From: Antrodiella citrinella
Lineage: Eukaryota > Basidiomycota > Agaricomycetes > Polyporales > Steccherinaceae
Reading direction: 5' to 3'
Assembly (NCBI GenBank): GCA_004802725.1
Contig: SGPM01000166.1
Coordinates: 1 to 57,071 of the forward strand
DNA length: 57,071 nucleotides
Shown one piece after another: positions 11,270-22,805 of the stretch. The position numbers were made by a program, and so were the translations under genes. How positions within the stretch are numbered: position 1 is the stretch's first letter; every line of letters starts with the position of its first letter. The notes under the pieces are model-generated. The model ran no database searches, was not told the origin of the DNA, and was given only the letters and a program-made list of their open reading frames with translations.

Positions 11270-11444
11270 TGTTAGAATTCCTGAGGACAGTAGGAATATA
11301 ATGAATGTATTGCGTTTGGCTGAGCTCTTGCAAACGCATGAGAGAGGGGGGGAATACACGAAAAGAGGGCTTTATCTACGAAAACGGGATCAATGATAAC
11401 TCCGTTGTTGATCTACGAGAACTGCCTCATCATAGATTTCAACA
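11270..11444 (-). repeat. LTR copy 3 (5' LTR in element orientation)
   Basis: 175 bp. It differs from copy 2 by a longer G run and one A-to-C change (GATAACTCC). Host sequence resumes at 11445, close to the SOF1 stop codon. Confidence 0.8.
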
Positions 11445-11506
11445 CTGGCGTATACATCATGTGAATAGACCAGCGATACAATGGATGATACAGCATGACA
11501 TCGGAC

Positions 11507-13336
11507 TTAAGTCTGTTGTGTGATGACCACTTTTTTCCGCGCTGCTTGAGGCTTGGAATCTCCTGCACGGGTATGCTTCCTCCTGCGCTCCTCCTTGACG
11601 CGCTGAGCTTCTGTCTGGACTCTCTTGAGCTCCGCCGCCTTGTATACTGGTTTTGGTATGTGTCGACTCCTGCAGGAATGTCAAGTCCTGTGAGCACGAG
11701 ATTCCGGCGTATAACAACGTAGAAAGCTATCTCGTACCGGGAGACCTTGGAAACTTGAACATCCGATTTCCACTTCTCCTTGAGACGTTCGCGGTACTCG
11801 ATCGCCGCGCGTTCTCTGGAGTCCAGGATACCCAACTTCTCATGGGCCTTGGCTTTCCAGATACGAACGTTGCCATCGTCCGAACCGGAGAGAACGAAAC
11901 GAGCGTCCGCCGTGAATAGCGTAGACATTACTCTATGAACAATTACCCATTAGCACGATTTCTACACTCAGATTGCCAAACATGGTACGTACCGTTGCAT
12001 CCGTTTTGTGTGGTACACCTCCGGCGCAGTACCCTGCCCCTCTTTCCATATCCGTACAGTCCTGTCCCATCCGCCACTGACGAAGTGTGTTCCTGTCGGG
12101 CTCCAATCGCAACTCATAACGGCCGATACGTGGGCCTTGTATATCTGTGAAGGGTTGGAGAGGGATCGGATATCGAAGGTATATAGATTGTGGTCTTCGG
12201 ACGCCAGAAGAACGGTGGTAGGGAAAGTGGGTGACCATGCAAGTGAATTGCTACGGAACTGCGAAGGTCAGGTATTCGATTAGTCGCTTGCGGATGAATG
12301 TGTTCCAGCCAAATACACGGACCTGCATGATCACACGACGTTCCGCTTTGCCTGTTCGTATGTCGTATAAGGTGAAAGTTCGATCTGAGCCTATACTTGC
12401 CAGTACAGAAGACTCAGAAGGATTGAAGCGGACTGCTGAGATGGTTTCGGATGAAGTGGGGAATGTGAGATTCGAGATAGCAGCACTCCTAGAAGGAAGC
12501 GTTGGTAAGCTAAATAGAAACTAGCAAATGAAGTGGATGTACTTTGTTTCATCCCAAATCTGAACGATGTTTGATGCAGTGGCGAACACAGGGTCTGATC
12601 TGTGGTGATCCAGAGAGCTAAGGGGGTGATCAGTGAATGCTTCAATGGGGCAGAAACGCACTACTCACTTGAATGCAGTCTTCCCAGGAAACACGCTCAG
12701 TGGTTTGCGAGGCTACAAATTGTCATGAGATGTCGCCCGCTGGCAGTCACATTGAACTTACCTCAGAAGGACCTGCGCCGTTCTCATCGAGTTCGCTAGA
12801 GAAATCCCACAGTTTAATGTTGCGGTCTACACCGCAACTCAGAAGGCGGTTGCTCTCAGCGAAAGTAAGTCCAGTAATTTTCCCCTTGTGCGCGACGTCG
12901 ATTCGCATTTGCTGCGACTTCTTCACGATGTCATGTACGATCAATCCTAAGTCGTGCGAGTAGTCACGTTAGCACCTCGCGTGATCGCTCACGTCAAGAC
13001 ACGCACATACCTCCGTCCCAGCTACCACTAGCCACCATATTCAATGTCCCGGGTTGCCTGGCCATACATTCGACAGCATCTACATGGCCTTCCAATGCTC
13101 CTATGAACGGTTTCGCGAATATCCGTTCTAGTTTTGCTGCGTTGAGTGCACGAGTACGTTCTCGTGCGCGCGAGAAGGGATGCATCAAAGGGTCCAAATT
13201 TCGAGATGTCGGAGTTGGATCTCCAGGCCGAGTTGGAAGATGTGTTGAAGGAGCATGTTGCAGGACGGATATTTTCTACAAGGTTGGGATGGTAGAAGTG
13301 ATCACACAACAACAAGAAATTACGACATACCACCAT
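11507..13336 (-). CDS. SOF1: SOF1/DCAF13, WD40 U3 snoRNP protein for 18S rRNA processing
   Basis: A multi-exon WD40 protein of the nucleolar small-subunit processome. Exon 1 is only six bases (ATG GTG, 13336-13331). The next exon (13275-13011) gives MVKISVLQHAP and then the hallmark DPTPTSRNLDPLMHPF...RALNAAKLERIFAKPF, matching Sof1 N-termini. WD repeats follow, for example MVASGSWDG, LLSCGVDRNIKLWD, HFVSGGWDRTVRIW and FVLSGSDDGNVRIWKA. The Sof1 C-terminal basic domain begins SRERAAIEYRERLKEKW and ends in a Lys/Arg-rich tail closing KKVVITQQT. The gene is divergent from RTF1 with 333 bp between start codons. Its stop codon lies 62 bp from the LTR element, so the native 3' UTR is probably interrupted or replaced by LTR sequence. 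Confidence 0.95.
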
Positions 13337-13669
13337 TTTACCAAACCAACGCCGTCTTTTCCTTCGCGTATTACGTTCACAAGGAACGTGTCCGAACAGC
13401 GGAGGAAGAGACGAAGACAAGACGAAGAACAAGTTTTCCCAAGAAGGAAAACGTGACGACGAAGGTCGTGTGACGGTAACTAATGTAACGCAATACTGTC
13501 ACGTCTGTTACGTTGCAATGAGCGCTTCTGGAGAAGGTCACTTCATCTGAGCCTTGGAGTCAAAACACTTTGTTCCTCATCCTCCTGCTCGTTATCATCT
13601 TTTGCGACAGCTTGCTTTACGCATATATCTTTGTTTCTCACTTTATTCGCTACTTTTCGAATTGCCACA

Positions 13670-15817
13670 ATGTCCGACTCTGAAGGGGACTTCTCCGATG
13701 AGTTGCTTGAACTCGCTGGGGCTTCGGAAAAGAAAAGACGAAAGCGTCAGGCACAGTCCAAATCAAAGCGACGAAAGGCAGAGTAAGATACATCTCTTTC
13801 GAGTCGTTTGCAATGCTTACAGTGTGATCATTGTAGAGTCTCTGATACCGAGGAGGAACAACCAGAAAGCGAAGAGGATGACGCCCCTGCCAACCCGTAC
13901 CCGCTGGAGGGGAAGTATACGGACGAATTCGACAGACAAAGGTCTTGTATTCAATCGTGTTATAAGTGCCTCAGGCTGACCGTCGTGGCGTCATCTCAGA
14001 CTTCTCGGTCTATCCGAAATTGAACGCGAAGATATCCTCGCAGAACGCCAGGACACATTGCAACGTATGCACGTCAAGAGTCAACTGGACCAAATGGTTA
14101 GAGATCAGAGTGGCAAGAAGGGAGAGAGTGTGTCGAAGGCGGCCAAACGTGCGGTTTCATTATCTTCTGAGTCCAACGTACTAATCTGACTCTCTGTCTA
14201 CAGGTGCTCACGCTCCACGCGGCGCCACCAAGGAGAAGTCACGGAAGTTAGACGAACTGAAGGCGAAACGGAAAGCTAAGGGCGAGAAGAAGAAGGTAGT
14301 GAATGACAGCTTACATTCTTATGCCTGCGCTGAGAACATATTCCTACAGAGGTCTGACTCGCCGAAGCGGGACCGCTCATCGTCGCCGATGGACATGGAG
14401 ACCGATGAGGACGAAGAGGACGGCCAAATTTCCAAACTCGAGGAGCAAGAGGAACGGGATCGCCGACTGTACGGGGAGAAGGCTCCATCCGAAGACGAGC
14501 CTGCTACCCTAGAGGATCTGAGCAAGATACGGCTCACCCGGGACATGGTAGCGAAGTTCTGTACGAGGTCTTGGTTCGAAGAATTCATGTCTGGTAAGTG
14601 ATCTCGTCTCCTCATATGTTGCTCTCCGTCATATCTTTTCAGGTGCTTGGGTGCGGTACCTCATTGGTAACGACGAGCATAAGAATCCCATTTATCGTGT
14701 ATGCGAAATTACTGGTGTGTACATTCGACGCTATCTCGTTCGCGTCTTTTTCAGACATATTGCAAGGATTGAACCCGGCTCCCAAGCCATATCCTATCAA
14801 TGACCAGACTGTGAATCAGGAGATTACCTTGAAGCATGGATCAGCGGCACGAAATTGGAACATGGATAAGATCTCAAATTCGTCTTTCACGGAGGTCAGT
14901 GATTATTTTCTCCATCATGACTCACGCTTACATTGTATTTCATAGAGGGAGTTCGACCGGCTCGTCAAAGTCTGTCAACAAGACGGTGTCAAACTCCCCA
15001 CAAAGCGTCAGATTGAGAAGAAGGCGGCGGTTTTGAATAAGCTTGCCAGTCAACCGATCACCGAGGTCTGTATGACCGAGCTTCATGTGTTACTGACTCG
15101 TCTGAACCATCTCATCGCATTTCAGACGGAGATTGCTGCCATGATTGCTCGGAAGCGCCAGTTATCCGCGGACAAGCAAAGTATGGCCAACCTTACCATC
15201 GACCGATCTCGTCTCAATCAGGCACTTCTGCTTGCCCAACGACGACAAGACGAGACAGAGGCGGCGGAGCTTCGCGAACAGCTCGTCACTATTGAAGCAG
15301 AGATCAACGCTCGGGAAGCTCAAGCAGGTCATCGTGAAGAAACGCTGGCTGACAGGATTTCGAAAGTCAACGATCGCAACCGGAAGGCCAACGCGGAATC
15401 TATTCGGGCAGCCGAGCAAGCTGAAGCTGATCGCAGACGGAAAGAGAAGCACGCGAATGCGAATGCGAATGGCACTGCGACCCCGACCATATCTTACGAC
15501 CCTTCCGCCCGTCTCAAGACTGTTCCCAAGATGTTCAATCCAAGGTTGGTGCTTTCTCTGGCACTCTCTGGTTGTTGTCTGTCACTTGTGTCTATCGGAC
15601 GTTGACATTGCTTGTTTACCGCTCGGTCTCCTGTGCATCTCCTGGACCCTTCAGATCAACACCAGGCACACCTCAACCTGGTCTCAAACCCGACTCTGGT
15701 ACGCCACGCGGAGCATCGCCTATGCTTAGTGGATCGAGTCCGTTGAAGGGCCCTTCATCTGGGAAGCAAGCCAACTCCATCTTCGACACAGTGGAGGTGG
15801 ACCTGGGCGATTTCTAA
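13670..15817 (+). CDS. RTF1: RTF1, Paf1 transcription-elongation complex subunit
   Basis: The start MSDSEGDFSDELLELAG is the typical acidic Rtf1 N-terminus. The spliced protein continues through SDTEEE and DEFDRQRLLGLSEIERED (exon joint near 13941/14000), a basic stretch, and the Plus3 domain: EDLSKIRLTRDMVAKFC, WFEEF, then AWVRYLIGND, IYRVCEI, NQEITLKHG and ISNSSFTE. After it come REFDRLVKVC, a long charged coiled coil (IAAMIARKRQLSADKQ to about RRRKEKHA) and a Ser/Pro-rich tail ending VEVDLGDF. Rtf1 promotes H2B ubiquitylation and recruits Chd1 and Spt5 during elongation by RNA polymerase II. At least eight short introns are needed. The one after DRQR has an unusual GTCTTG donor. Confidence 0.93.
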
Positions 15818-17049
15818 GCGGGGCGGTTACGCTGGCTAGAATCATTCCTCCTCAAACTTCCTTTTCGGACTTTCACTTATGATCATTGCACCTGTTTGCT
15901 GCGTTGCTGTGCTTCCTGGAGCGCGCACAGATACCTCGTTGAGTTAGCTTTAGTTCTTTCAATGTCTGTATATATATTATCTTACCTGTCGTGTGCACAC
16001 ACACGTGTGCTGCGTTGTACTATCTAATGCAGTGTAATAGACGGAGATGTAAACTTTCGCACCCCATTGTTGTCAGACATGGGACTCCTATTTCATGTTC
16101 GTCTAAGAAGTCTAGTAACTCCCCAAGTTCTTCCGCGTTCAAGGTGCATGAATAAGATCAGTCGCCTGCATCTCATCCATTTTGCCGGAGCAAACATGTA
16201 CTTGTCCATGTACCCATGATCAGCTTCTGTTTAGGTTCTGTTGATATGTTGTTTCCAATAGGTTTCTGACCGGCCCTTGTTGGACGTGGTATATCGCAAA
16301 CGCTCAAGAAGATGACGATCACGACTCCAACTGGCTTAGTTTGTATATTCCTATATCGCGTCTGGATGTTCTGCCCCCATTTTCCTTCTCCGCCTTCACA
16401 TGGATGTCTTTTCCGCTGTCTGGAAGCGTCTGGGTCAGAAGAACACACACGGGCTGTGGTACGACGACGCTGTCAAGATCAACTGCTGCGACAACACTCA
16501 TAGTGAGAGTCAAGATCACTGGCCCGGGCAACAACGAAGAGATGTATGCTGGTCGAAGGCCGATTCACTCCGGATACAAGTCTTTCCCCTTGTCCCCGCG
16601 CAATGATGATAGGCTGACTACCTCGGAGTTTTCTATGCTGTTCAAAATGCACAAAAAATCATTTACCGCAGCACATGAGAATTCCCGTATCATAGAGAGA
16701 AAATAACATACCTCGTATGCTCGTCCCCATCCGTTTTGGACAAGAGCGCTAGCGTCCATTCGCAAGCTCACGCCCTGTCTTTTTTGAGCTCGAACTTGAA
16801 CGGGCTGGCCACGCGAGTCTACTTCCCAGAGTCATCAAGGACCCACATTCCTAACAACTGCTTCGTCTGCGACTCTCCGCTACTCCAACACATACAGAAA
16901 ATGACAATTCAGTCCAACAGCGGCATCAATGCGACCGTATCTATGTATGGCACGGATATGAAACGCTTTGGAGCGGGAACGCTCCTCTTGAGTTTATTAG
17001 GCTCGCGCATTTTCTTCTTTCTTTTCATCATTCACATTCCTCTCCTGCA
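15818..17049. other. 1.2-kb interval after RTF1, before the P450 gene
   Basis: It starts with the RTF1 3' region, which includes TA-rich and GT/CA-rich stretches near 15970-16010. Only the small minus-strand candidate at 16479-16759 is worth noting. The P450 promoter lies at the right end. Confidence 0.4.
16479..16759 (-). CDS. Candidate small two-exon ORF, unidentified
   Basis: Exon 16759-16712 begins ATG and gives MDASALVQNGWGRAYE. It splices with a consensus GTATGT donor to exon 16637-16479, for 68 residues in total (PIIIARGQGERLVSGV in the middle, ending CCRSS). The open frame continues across a good splice joint, which is the main support. It has no recognised domain and could be a chance frame or the remnant of a longer gene. 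Confidence 0.22.
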
Positions 17050-19256
17050 ATGCCTGCCTTTTCAACATGGTTGGCGTTGGGTGTTCTGGTGTTCTTTGTC
17101 CGAAGGTTCGTCAAGGCGTACATCGTGCTCAAGGTATGTTAGGATGCTTTGGAATATATAGGAGTGCAGTGCATTGACGAATGGCGGTGTCGTACAGGCG
17201 ATGAAAGGACTGCCGCGACGATATGTTCTCTGCTCACCGATCACCATCGCTGGTTCCATAATCCCCGTGTCGACTCGCTGGTATCCTCGGTTAATAGGGG
17301 CATGGATAGAACGGAGCACGCGTGAGTATCGTCGTATACCACACGTCTTGTCATAGTCTGACAAATTTTCCAGTGTACAAGGAGTTTGACAGCGAAGCTA
17401 TCGTTTTCGTCCCGCTGCTGTGGGGAGAGGTGACCGTGCACCTGGCTTCGCCAGAAACGACGAAGTTGATGCTCGCAGACCCTAATGCTTGGCCTAAGCC
17501 AGAAATTGCTGTCACACTCAAGTAAGTGGTTGTTTACAAGCTATCAGGGATTGTTACTCAGTTGCAATCAGTATGATGGGTAACAATGTCTTGACTGCTC
17601 AAGGAGAACAGTGGCGCCTTCACCGACGAACGGTTACCCCGGCATTCAGCACCGAAACGTAAGTCTAATTTTGTTTGGTTCACTGATTGGTACGCAATAG
17701 TTTGACTGCTTCTTCTCAACAGCCACATCGATGTCTGGGAGGTAACACGGAGTCTATACTACCAGATGTTGGACACCGAAGAATGGCGGTCTGGAGACCA
17801 TCATTACTTTCCCTCGGTTGCTAAGTATACCACAAGAGTGAGACTGTTGCCGTCGGTCAGTCATGCATACTTACTAAATTGTCGTCTTTTCTAGCTTGCC
17901 TTGCTTGTCATTGCTGCATGCGGCTTCAACATGCGCTTGCAGTGGAACGAAGAGGGAAGTTCCGACGGTCTCGCCAGCCCCATCGATAGTGCAGTCGTTA
18001 CTGTCAGCTCAACTATCCTCGAGCGGCTCAATTTCTCGGAGTGGATCTTCCGTCTGCCGTTCGAAGGGTAAGCCTCGGTCTCTCGCCTTTTCCTCATTCG
18101 TGACGCTCAATCCTCCCCAGCGTGCGCAAGATTGACACGGCCTGGCACGATCTCCAATTCTGGCTCAAACGCGAGGTCCGCAATAAGAAGAACGAGCTTA
18201 TCAGCGTTATGAAGATGAGTGGAGACAGCAAGGGCGAACACGAGCGGAACGTGTTTGGTCGTCTCATTGCCGCAAGTATCGAGAATGGCCAATTCTCCGA
18301 CGACGACGTAGTTGGCAACCTGTTCATCTTCTTCTTTGCCGGCGTAAGTCTCGAGCTTTGCGACTTTGCATTCTGTTTGCTGATTAGTACCACATGGCTT
18401 ACAGCATGAGACCACTGCCTGGACTTTGGCCAATGCCCTCGCTTTGCTAGCTTTGTACCCGGACGAACAAGAGAAGATTTATGAGCACATTGTGTCCGTC
18501 ATAGGGGACAGAGAACCGGTACATATTCCTGAAGACGGTTATATCAAACATGGGACTCATTTTTTGTAGGCTCATACCGACTACAATGATTTGGCACCGG
18601 TACTCAACTGCTTCTACGAGGCTCTTCGCCTATTCCGTACGTCCGTGTTTTGCCTCACATCTTCCGATATTGACTTGTCACTGTCGTCCAGCCACGGTCC
18701 ACATAATGCTACGTACCCCAAGCGAGGACATTGTTATCAGCGATCCCAACTTCATTCCATCTGGAGAGGATGTCCTTATCCCTAAAGGCGTCGTTGTCGC
18801 TATAGATTTGATTGGAGAATGTGTGTTGCATGTATTCACACGTCTCTCCCCCTTTACTCACTCGCCCTTCTGGCACAGCACGCAACCCTCGTATATTCCC
18901 CGATCCCGAGAAGTTCGACCCCGCCCGTTGGTCGTCCGCCTCAGAAGCTGGCAAGACCGTCATGGAACACTTCTTCGGGTTCTCTACCGGACCGAGGGTC
19001 TGCGTTGGGAAACGCTTCGCCACGTTCGAAGCTGTGTGCTTCATCACGCTGGTTCTGCGCGATTGGAAGGTGGGCATCAAGTTGAACGAAGGCGAGACAC
19101 CGGCCGAGTGGCGGGCGAGGATAATGGACCCAACTTTGTTGGCGACCATGAGGATGAGTGAGTGTGTTCCATTTGTGCACGGCCGATATGTGCTGATTAG
19201 TATGTGCAGAGGGAGATGTGCCGTTGCTGTTTACCAGAAGGTCATCCAAGGCGTGA
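17050..19256 (+). CDS. Cytochrome P450 monooxygenase
   Basis: Class II (ER-anchored) P450 with about ten short introns. The first exon encodes a membrane anchor (WLALGVLVFFVRRFVKAYIV). Later markers in order: GEQWRLHRRTVTPAF (helix C, WxxxR), the helix-I oxygen motif FFAGHETTAW with an intron inside it, ExxR as EALRL, the PERF region FDPARW, and the heme-binding loop FGFSTGPRVCVGKRF with the Cys ligand. It ends PLLFTRRSSKA before TGA at 19254. All required residues are present, so it should be active. The substrate cannot be inferred, and no other secondary-metabolism gene adjoins it except the reductase at 20697-21911, with ribosomal P1 in between. Confidence 0.93.
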
Positions 19257-19731
19257 ACACGTTAGATTCCAGTCTCAGATTGTCAGTATTGAGTACAACA
19301 ATCTCTTTCGATTTACTATCCCTTGTATTCTGTCAAAGCTACCGTCATGAGATTACTTCGAAGCACCTACGGCTTGCCTCAATAAATTTGCTTTACTTGC
19401 CGCTTGCAGGGACGGTCGATCTTGTTTTATAAGATGCTGTCCTGAGACTTGACAAGATCATAGAACATTGCCAGGGTCGTCAAAGTGTGAACATGAAACT
19501 CCGACTCGATGTTGACACGTTACGTGCAGTGGGTGAATTGCAGTCGTCGATGCATATTGCATAGAAGCATATGTCATGGTACTGTCACAGATGATAGAAT
19601 ACGAGTGTAGACAGTTACGTCTACGCTTGGGTGGCGATTGTGTGGCATGTGTACCGAACGCACGAGGGGGCGTACCGCTGAGTGGATGAAAGAACTCCGA
19701 TGATACAATGCATGAAGATACAATATACAGA
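19257..19731. other. Intergenic between convergent P450 and P1 genes
   Basis: Holds the two 3' ends. No gene is supported. Confidence 0.5.
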
Positions 19732-20337
19732 TCAATCGAACAGTCCGAAGCCCTGCAACGGAAAGAAAAATGAGCACGAAAACACAACAAGTTGACGCAG
19801 AGAACATGCACCATGTCGTCGTCTGACTCCTCCTTCTCTTCCTCCTTCTTCTCCTCCTCTTTTGGTGCCTCGGCGGCAGCGGCGCCACCAGCAGCTGCGG
19901 GTGCAGCACCACCTACTACGGGTGCACCTCCACCGGCACCGACGTTTGACAGGAGGTCCTTGACGTTCTTGCCCTCGAGAGCCTTCGCGAGGAGAGTAGC
20001 CCAGATGGATTCGGTCTCAACGCCCGCGGCAGTGATCAGAGCGGTGATTTTGTCGGCCTAATGATACAGACAAAAGTTCAGACACTGTGAAACCGCAGCT
20101 TTGGGGGGGGGGGACGAGAACGCACCGTGATTTCGATCCCATCATCAGCGAGGATGAGGGCGGCGTATGTGGCAGCGAGTTCTGCGGAGGCCTAAGAAAG
20201 AGGAGGGAAAATCAGCAATCTGAAATCCACGGTACATCCGACTGCGACAAGAGCCATCCATCCGACCACTGATGTCCTCCGTCGTTCAAACATCCACCAT
20301 GCGATACCAGAGACGTCAGGGAATGAATACTCACCAT
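19732..20337 (-). CDS. 60S acidic ribosomal protein P1
   Basis: Four exons, 20337-20335, 20191-20126, 20057-19812 and 19752-19732, give exactly 111 residues. The first coding exon is the ATG alone. The protein reads [19 protein letters not shown], then [14 protein letters not shown]...[19 protein letters not shown], an Ala/Gly/Pro hinge, an acidic EEKEEE run and the conserved end DDDMGFGLFD. P1 and P2 dimers form the ribosomal stalk that recruits elongation factors. Length and termini match the P1 family. The second intron contains a run of about 11 guanines (plus strand, near 20103). The gene lies head-to-tail with the reductase gene upstream. Confidence 0.95.
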
Positions 20338-20696
20338 TGTTGGGTGTCGGCGTGGTTGGGGGAAACGAGTGTACGGTGGTCGTCGATGGTGGTGAGACCG
20401 AGTCCGATTTCGGCAAAAGCGCACGGCAAATTCCGGTACCAGCGCTTGTCAACAAGTTTGAGCAGTCATGTACCTACCGACATGCACCTCACTTCCCAGC
20501 GTGTCATCAGCACATATTCGTCTCTTTTCACAAAATCCAGCCTCATCAAGGTGGACACAATAGTCTTCCGACCGATACTGTCGGCGTTCTAGTCCGCTTC
20601 TTTCACAACACACAAGAGAAGCGATACGTTCGGAGGAATATTGATATGCGTATGATACAGAATACAATCACAGATTATCACGCTTTACAAAAACCC
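20338..20696. other. Intergenic, promoter of P1
   Basis: 359 bp between the reductase stop and the P1 start. No gene is seen; it presumably holds the P1 promoter. Confidence 0.45.
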
Positions 20697-21911
20697 TTAT
20701 GACTTCGGGGCCTTGCCGTCCCACAATCCTCTCTCCTTGAAGTTCTCCAAAATAGCGTGCGACGTCTCTTCTTTCGTGTGGTACTTCAACCCAAGGATCT
20801 TCTCGAACTTATCCGTGTGGAAGACAATCGGGTGCACGATGCTTGCAGAGTCGAACGAGGTGTCTCCCTCAGGTAGGTCTGGCTGGATTTTGCGCGCGGC
20901 GTTGACTGAGAGAAGGAAGAGTCAGTGACGTCGAGAGGCGTAAGGACGATAGTGCGACGCACCCCAGTCCTGCCACCTGTAAACACCACCCGAGGTCAGG
21001 ATTCTGTGTCCGCCAGCTTCTTCCACGGTCATACTCCGTACATGGGCATTCGCGCAGTCTCTGACATCGACTCCGTTTCCACTGTACATGGCCAAAGGTC
21101 AGAAAAGAACACGGGGGTAATTATAATACGCACCCTACGGTAACGAGCTCCTTTAAGTCCGCACCACCCTTCAAGACGTATTTGTACCATAACCACATGG
21201 AAAGGTTCAGCGACGCGACGCCGTCGAGTTCCTGGAGGACAGGACCGTATACATAGGGCGGGTTCATAGCGACCAAGTCCCAGCTGATCTCAGACTTGTG
21301 GTCCTTGACAAAGTCCCAAGCAGCCTTCTCGGCGAGCGTCTTGCTAGCGCGGTACCAGTGCGAGGGGGACGACTTGGAGCCCTTCTGCTCGATCTCGTCG
21401 ATGGACTGCTTGTTCCACATTTCTTCGGTGAATACGCGAGGATCGTCGTGGAGCTCTTCGACGGCGGCGCAGGAAGAGGTGAGGACGACGCGCTTGACGT
21501 TAGTGCCGTGCTTCAGTGTGCTCTGGAGGATGCTTTGGGTGCCGGCAACGGCAGGGACGACCATGTCGTCAGGATGAGAGCCGTTGAGATGGAACGGAGA
21601 CGCGGTGTGCTGGATAGCGTCGACGCCCTTGACTGCTTCGTCGAAAGCACCATCCTATATGAACGTCAGATGATATGTCGGTGCAACGAATGTAAAACCG
21701 ACAGACGTACTTTGGTGATGTCTGACACGACAACGAATTCCAGCTTGTCGCCATACGACGCGAACAGGTTTTTCAGGTATGGCGCCTTGGATTCTGAACG
21801 AACGGTACCGCGTACAGAGAAGCCCTCTTCCAGGAGCTTCTTCACAATCCAAACGGCGACATAGCCGTTGGCACCTGTAACGAGGACTTTTCCAGTTTTG
21901 ATAGCGGGCAT
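20697..21911 (-). CDS. NAD(P)-dependent reductase, dihydroflavonol-4-reductase/GRE2-like
   Basis: Extended short-chain dehydrogenase fold. The N-terminal Rossmann motif is VLVTGANGYVAVWIV. After an intron follow a catalytic Ser region (VVLTSSCAAV) and the YxxxK pair in HWYRASKTLAEKAAWDF. MNPPYVYGP and a C-terminal part ending ERGLWDGKAPKS complete it. Fungal relatives include methylglyoxal/ketone reductases and cinnamoyl-CoA or aldehyde reductase-like enzymes, so the carbonyl substrate is open. I chose ATG 21911 over the upstream in-frame ATG 21956 because a TATA box at 21967-21973 leaves room only for the shorter 5' end, and because family members begin just before the Rossmann strand. Confidence 0.9.
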
Positions 21912-21966
21912 GGTTGTTGGATGGTAGTGATTGGGTTGGTGTTGGATTTTGGCCAAATTCGAGCCC

Positions 21967-21973
21967 CTTTATA
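21967..21973 (-). promoter_or_regulatory. TATA box of the reductase gene
   Basis: TATAAAG on the minus strand, 56 bp from ATG 21911. This supports that start codon. Confidence 0.5.
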
Positions 21974-22805
21974 CGATCCCGGTAGCGGCTACACAGCTTC
22001 CCTTCGATCGCCAGCGAGATCCTTGCGTCATCCAATAAACAGAGAGCTGATACAGAAATGCTAACAACGACAGAAGATGACCGCAGCGCCGGAGGCTAGT
22101 ATAGCGCGTGCTCCCAAAATATTCCTAGTGATTGGTCGGTACGGTAGACATGTGCGGTATTTCCGGGAATCCATCATCCAAACGGATTATCAAGGATTGC
22201 CGGTAGATCCCTCGCCGATTTTTTAAAATGCTTTTGGGACTGTGGTATACAAAACAGATCCCGCATCATCGTCTTTTCTGAACACCAACCCGGTAGTGGG
22301 TAGTCGGACTTGGCAGACTTTTGGCAGTGTCGCACCGAACGGTACAATCAGCATGTAACACCTTTGCTGACTGGAAACCGACACCCGTCCACAAGGCATG
22401 TTCGAGGCCTCGGAAGGTTGCCTAACGCACTGCGAACAACAACAGCTGTAACTGGAACAAAGCTGAGAGGACGCCACAAACAAGTTTGTTTGATTGTGCG
22501 TAGCCCTGACAAGGATCTTGCACCTCCCTGCCAATATTCCGAGCCCGGAGAACAACCGCATATCAGAAGGGGTGGTCAACCAAAGGTGAACCAGAGGTGA
22601 TATACCTGTGATAGGTATCGGAATTCGGAATAAATACAAGTTGAAAGCACGGTAGTGGGTGGCGTCTGCTCTTTGAAGTTCGGATGTTGCCGAGGCAAGT
22701 CAGCATCAATGACGCTTGATCAAACTGCAAGCCTCACTGACAGTGATTCACTTGTCTCATACCACCCCCAATTTTATATCGTTCGACGCCCTGACAGCCT
22801 CAGGA
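21974..22805. other. Intergenic between divergent genes
   Basis: About 0.85 kb between the reductase and the Nudix gene. No frame with family support. The in-frame ATG at 22716 could extend the Nudix protein by 30 residues but adds no conserved sequence. Confidence 0.45.

Larger units (their letters stand above)
9067..11444 (-). mobile_element. Non-autonomous LTR retrotransposon, tandem LTR-internal-LTR-internal-LTR
   Basis: Three near-identical 174-175 bp repeats (9067-9240, 10167-10340, 11270-11444) begin TGTTAGAATT and end TTTCAACA, so each is bounded by TG...CA with TGTT/AACA ends, as in Ty1/copia-type LTRs. They separate two near-identical internal regions of 926 and 929 bp. Read on the minus strand, a purine tract GAAGGGGAG directly precedes the LTR that begins TGTTGAAATC. 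This is the expected polypurine tract and fixes the orientation as minus. The internal region has no gag, protease, integrase, reverse transcriptase or RNase H motif, so the element is non-autonomous (TRIM- or SMART-like size). The copies differ by only a few bases, so it is recent or still being homogenised. No target duplication can be read because the left border contains N bases. Confidence 0.8.

Noticed and set aside
9062..11449. Target-site duplication of the LTR element.
   Set aside because: The right flank CTGGC does not agree with the readable bases on the left, and N bases prevent a decision.
16319..16606. Opposing open frames on both strands near 16.4 kb.
   Set aside because: Neither splices to a recognisable protein. 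Only the small two-exon candidate at 16479-16759 is kept, with low confidence.
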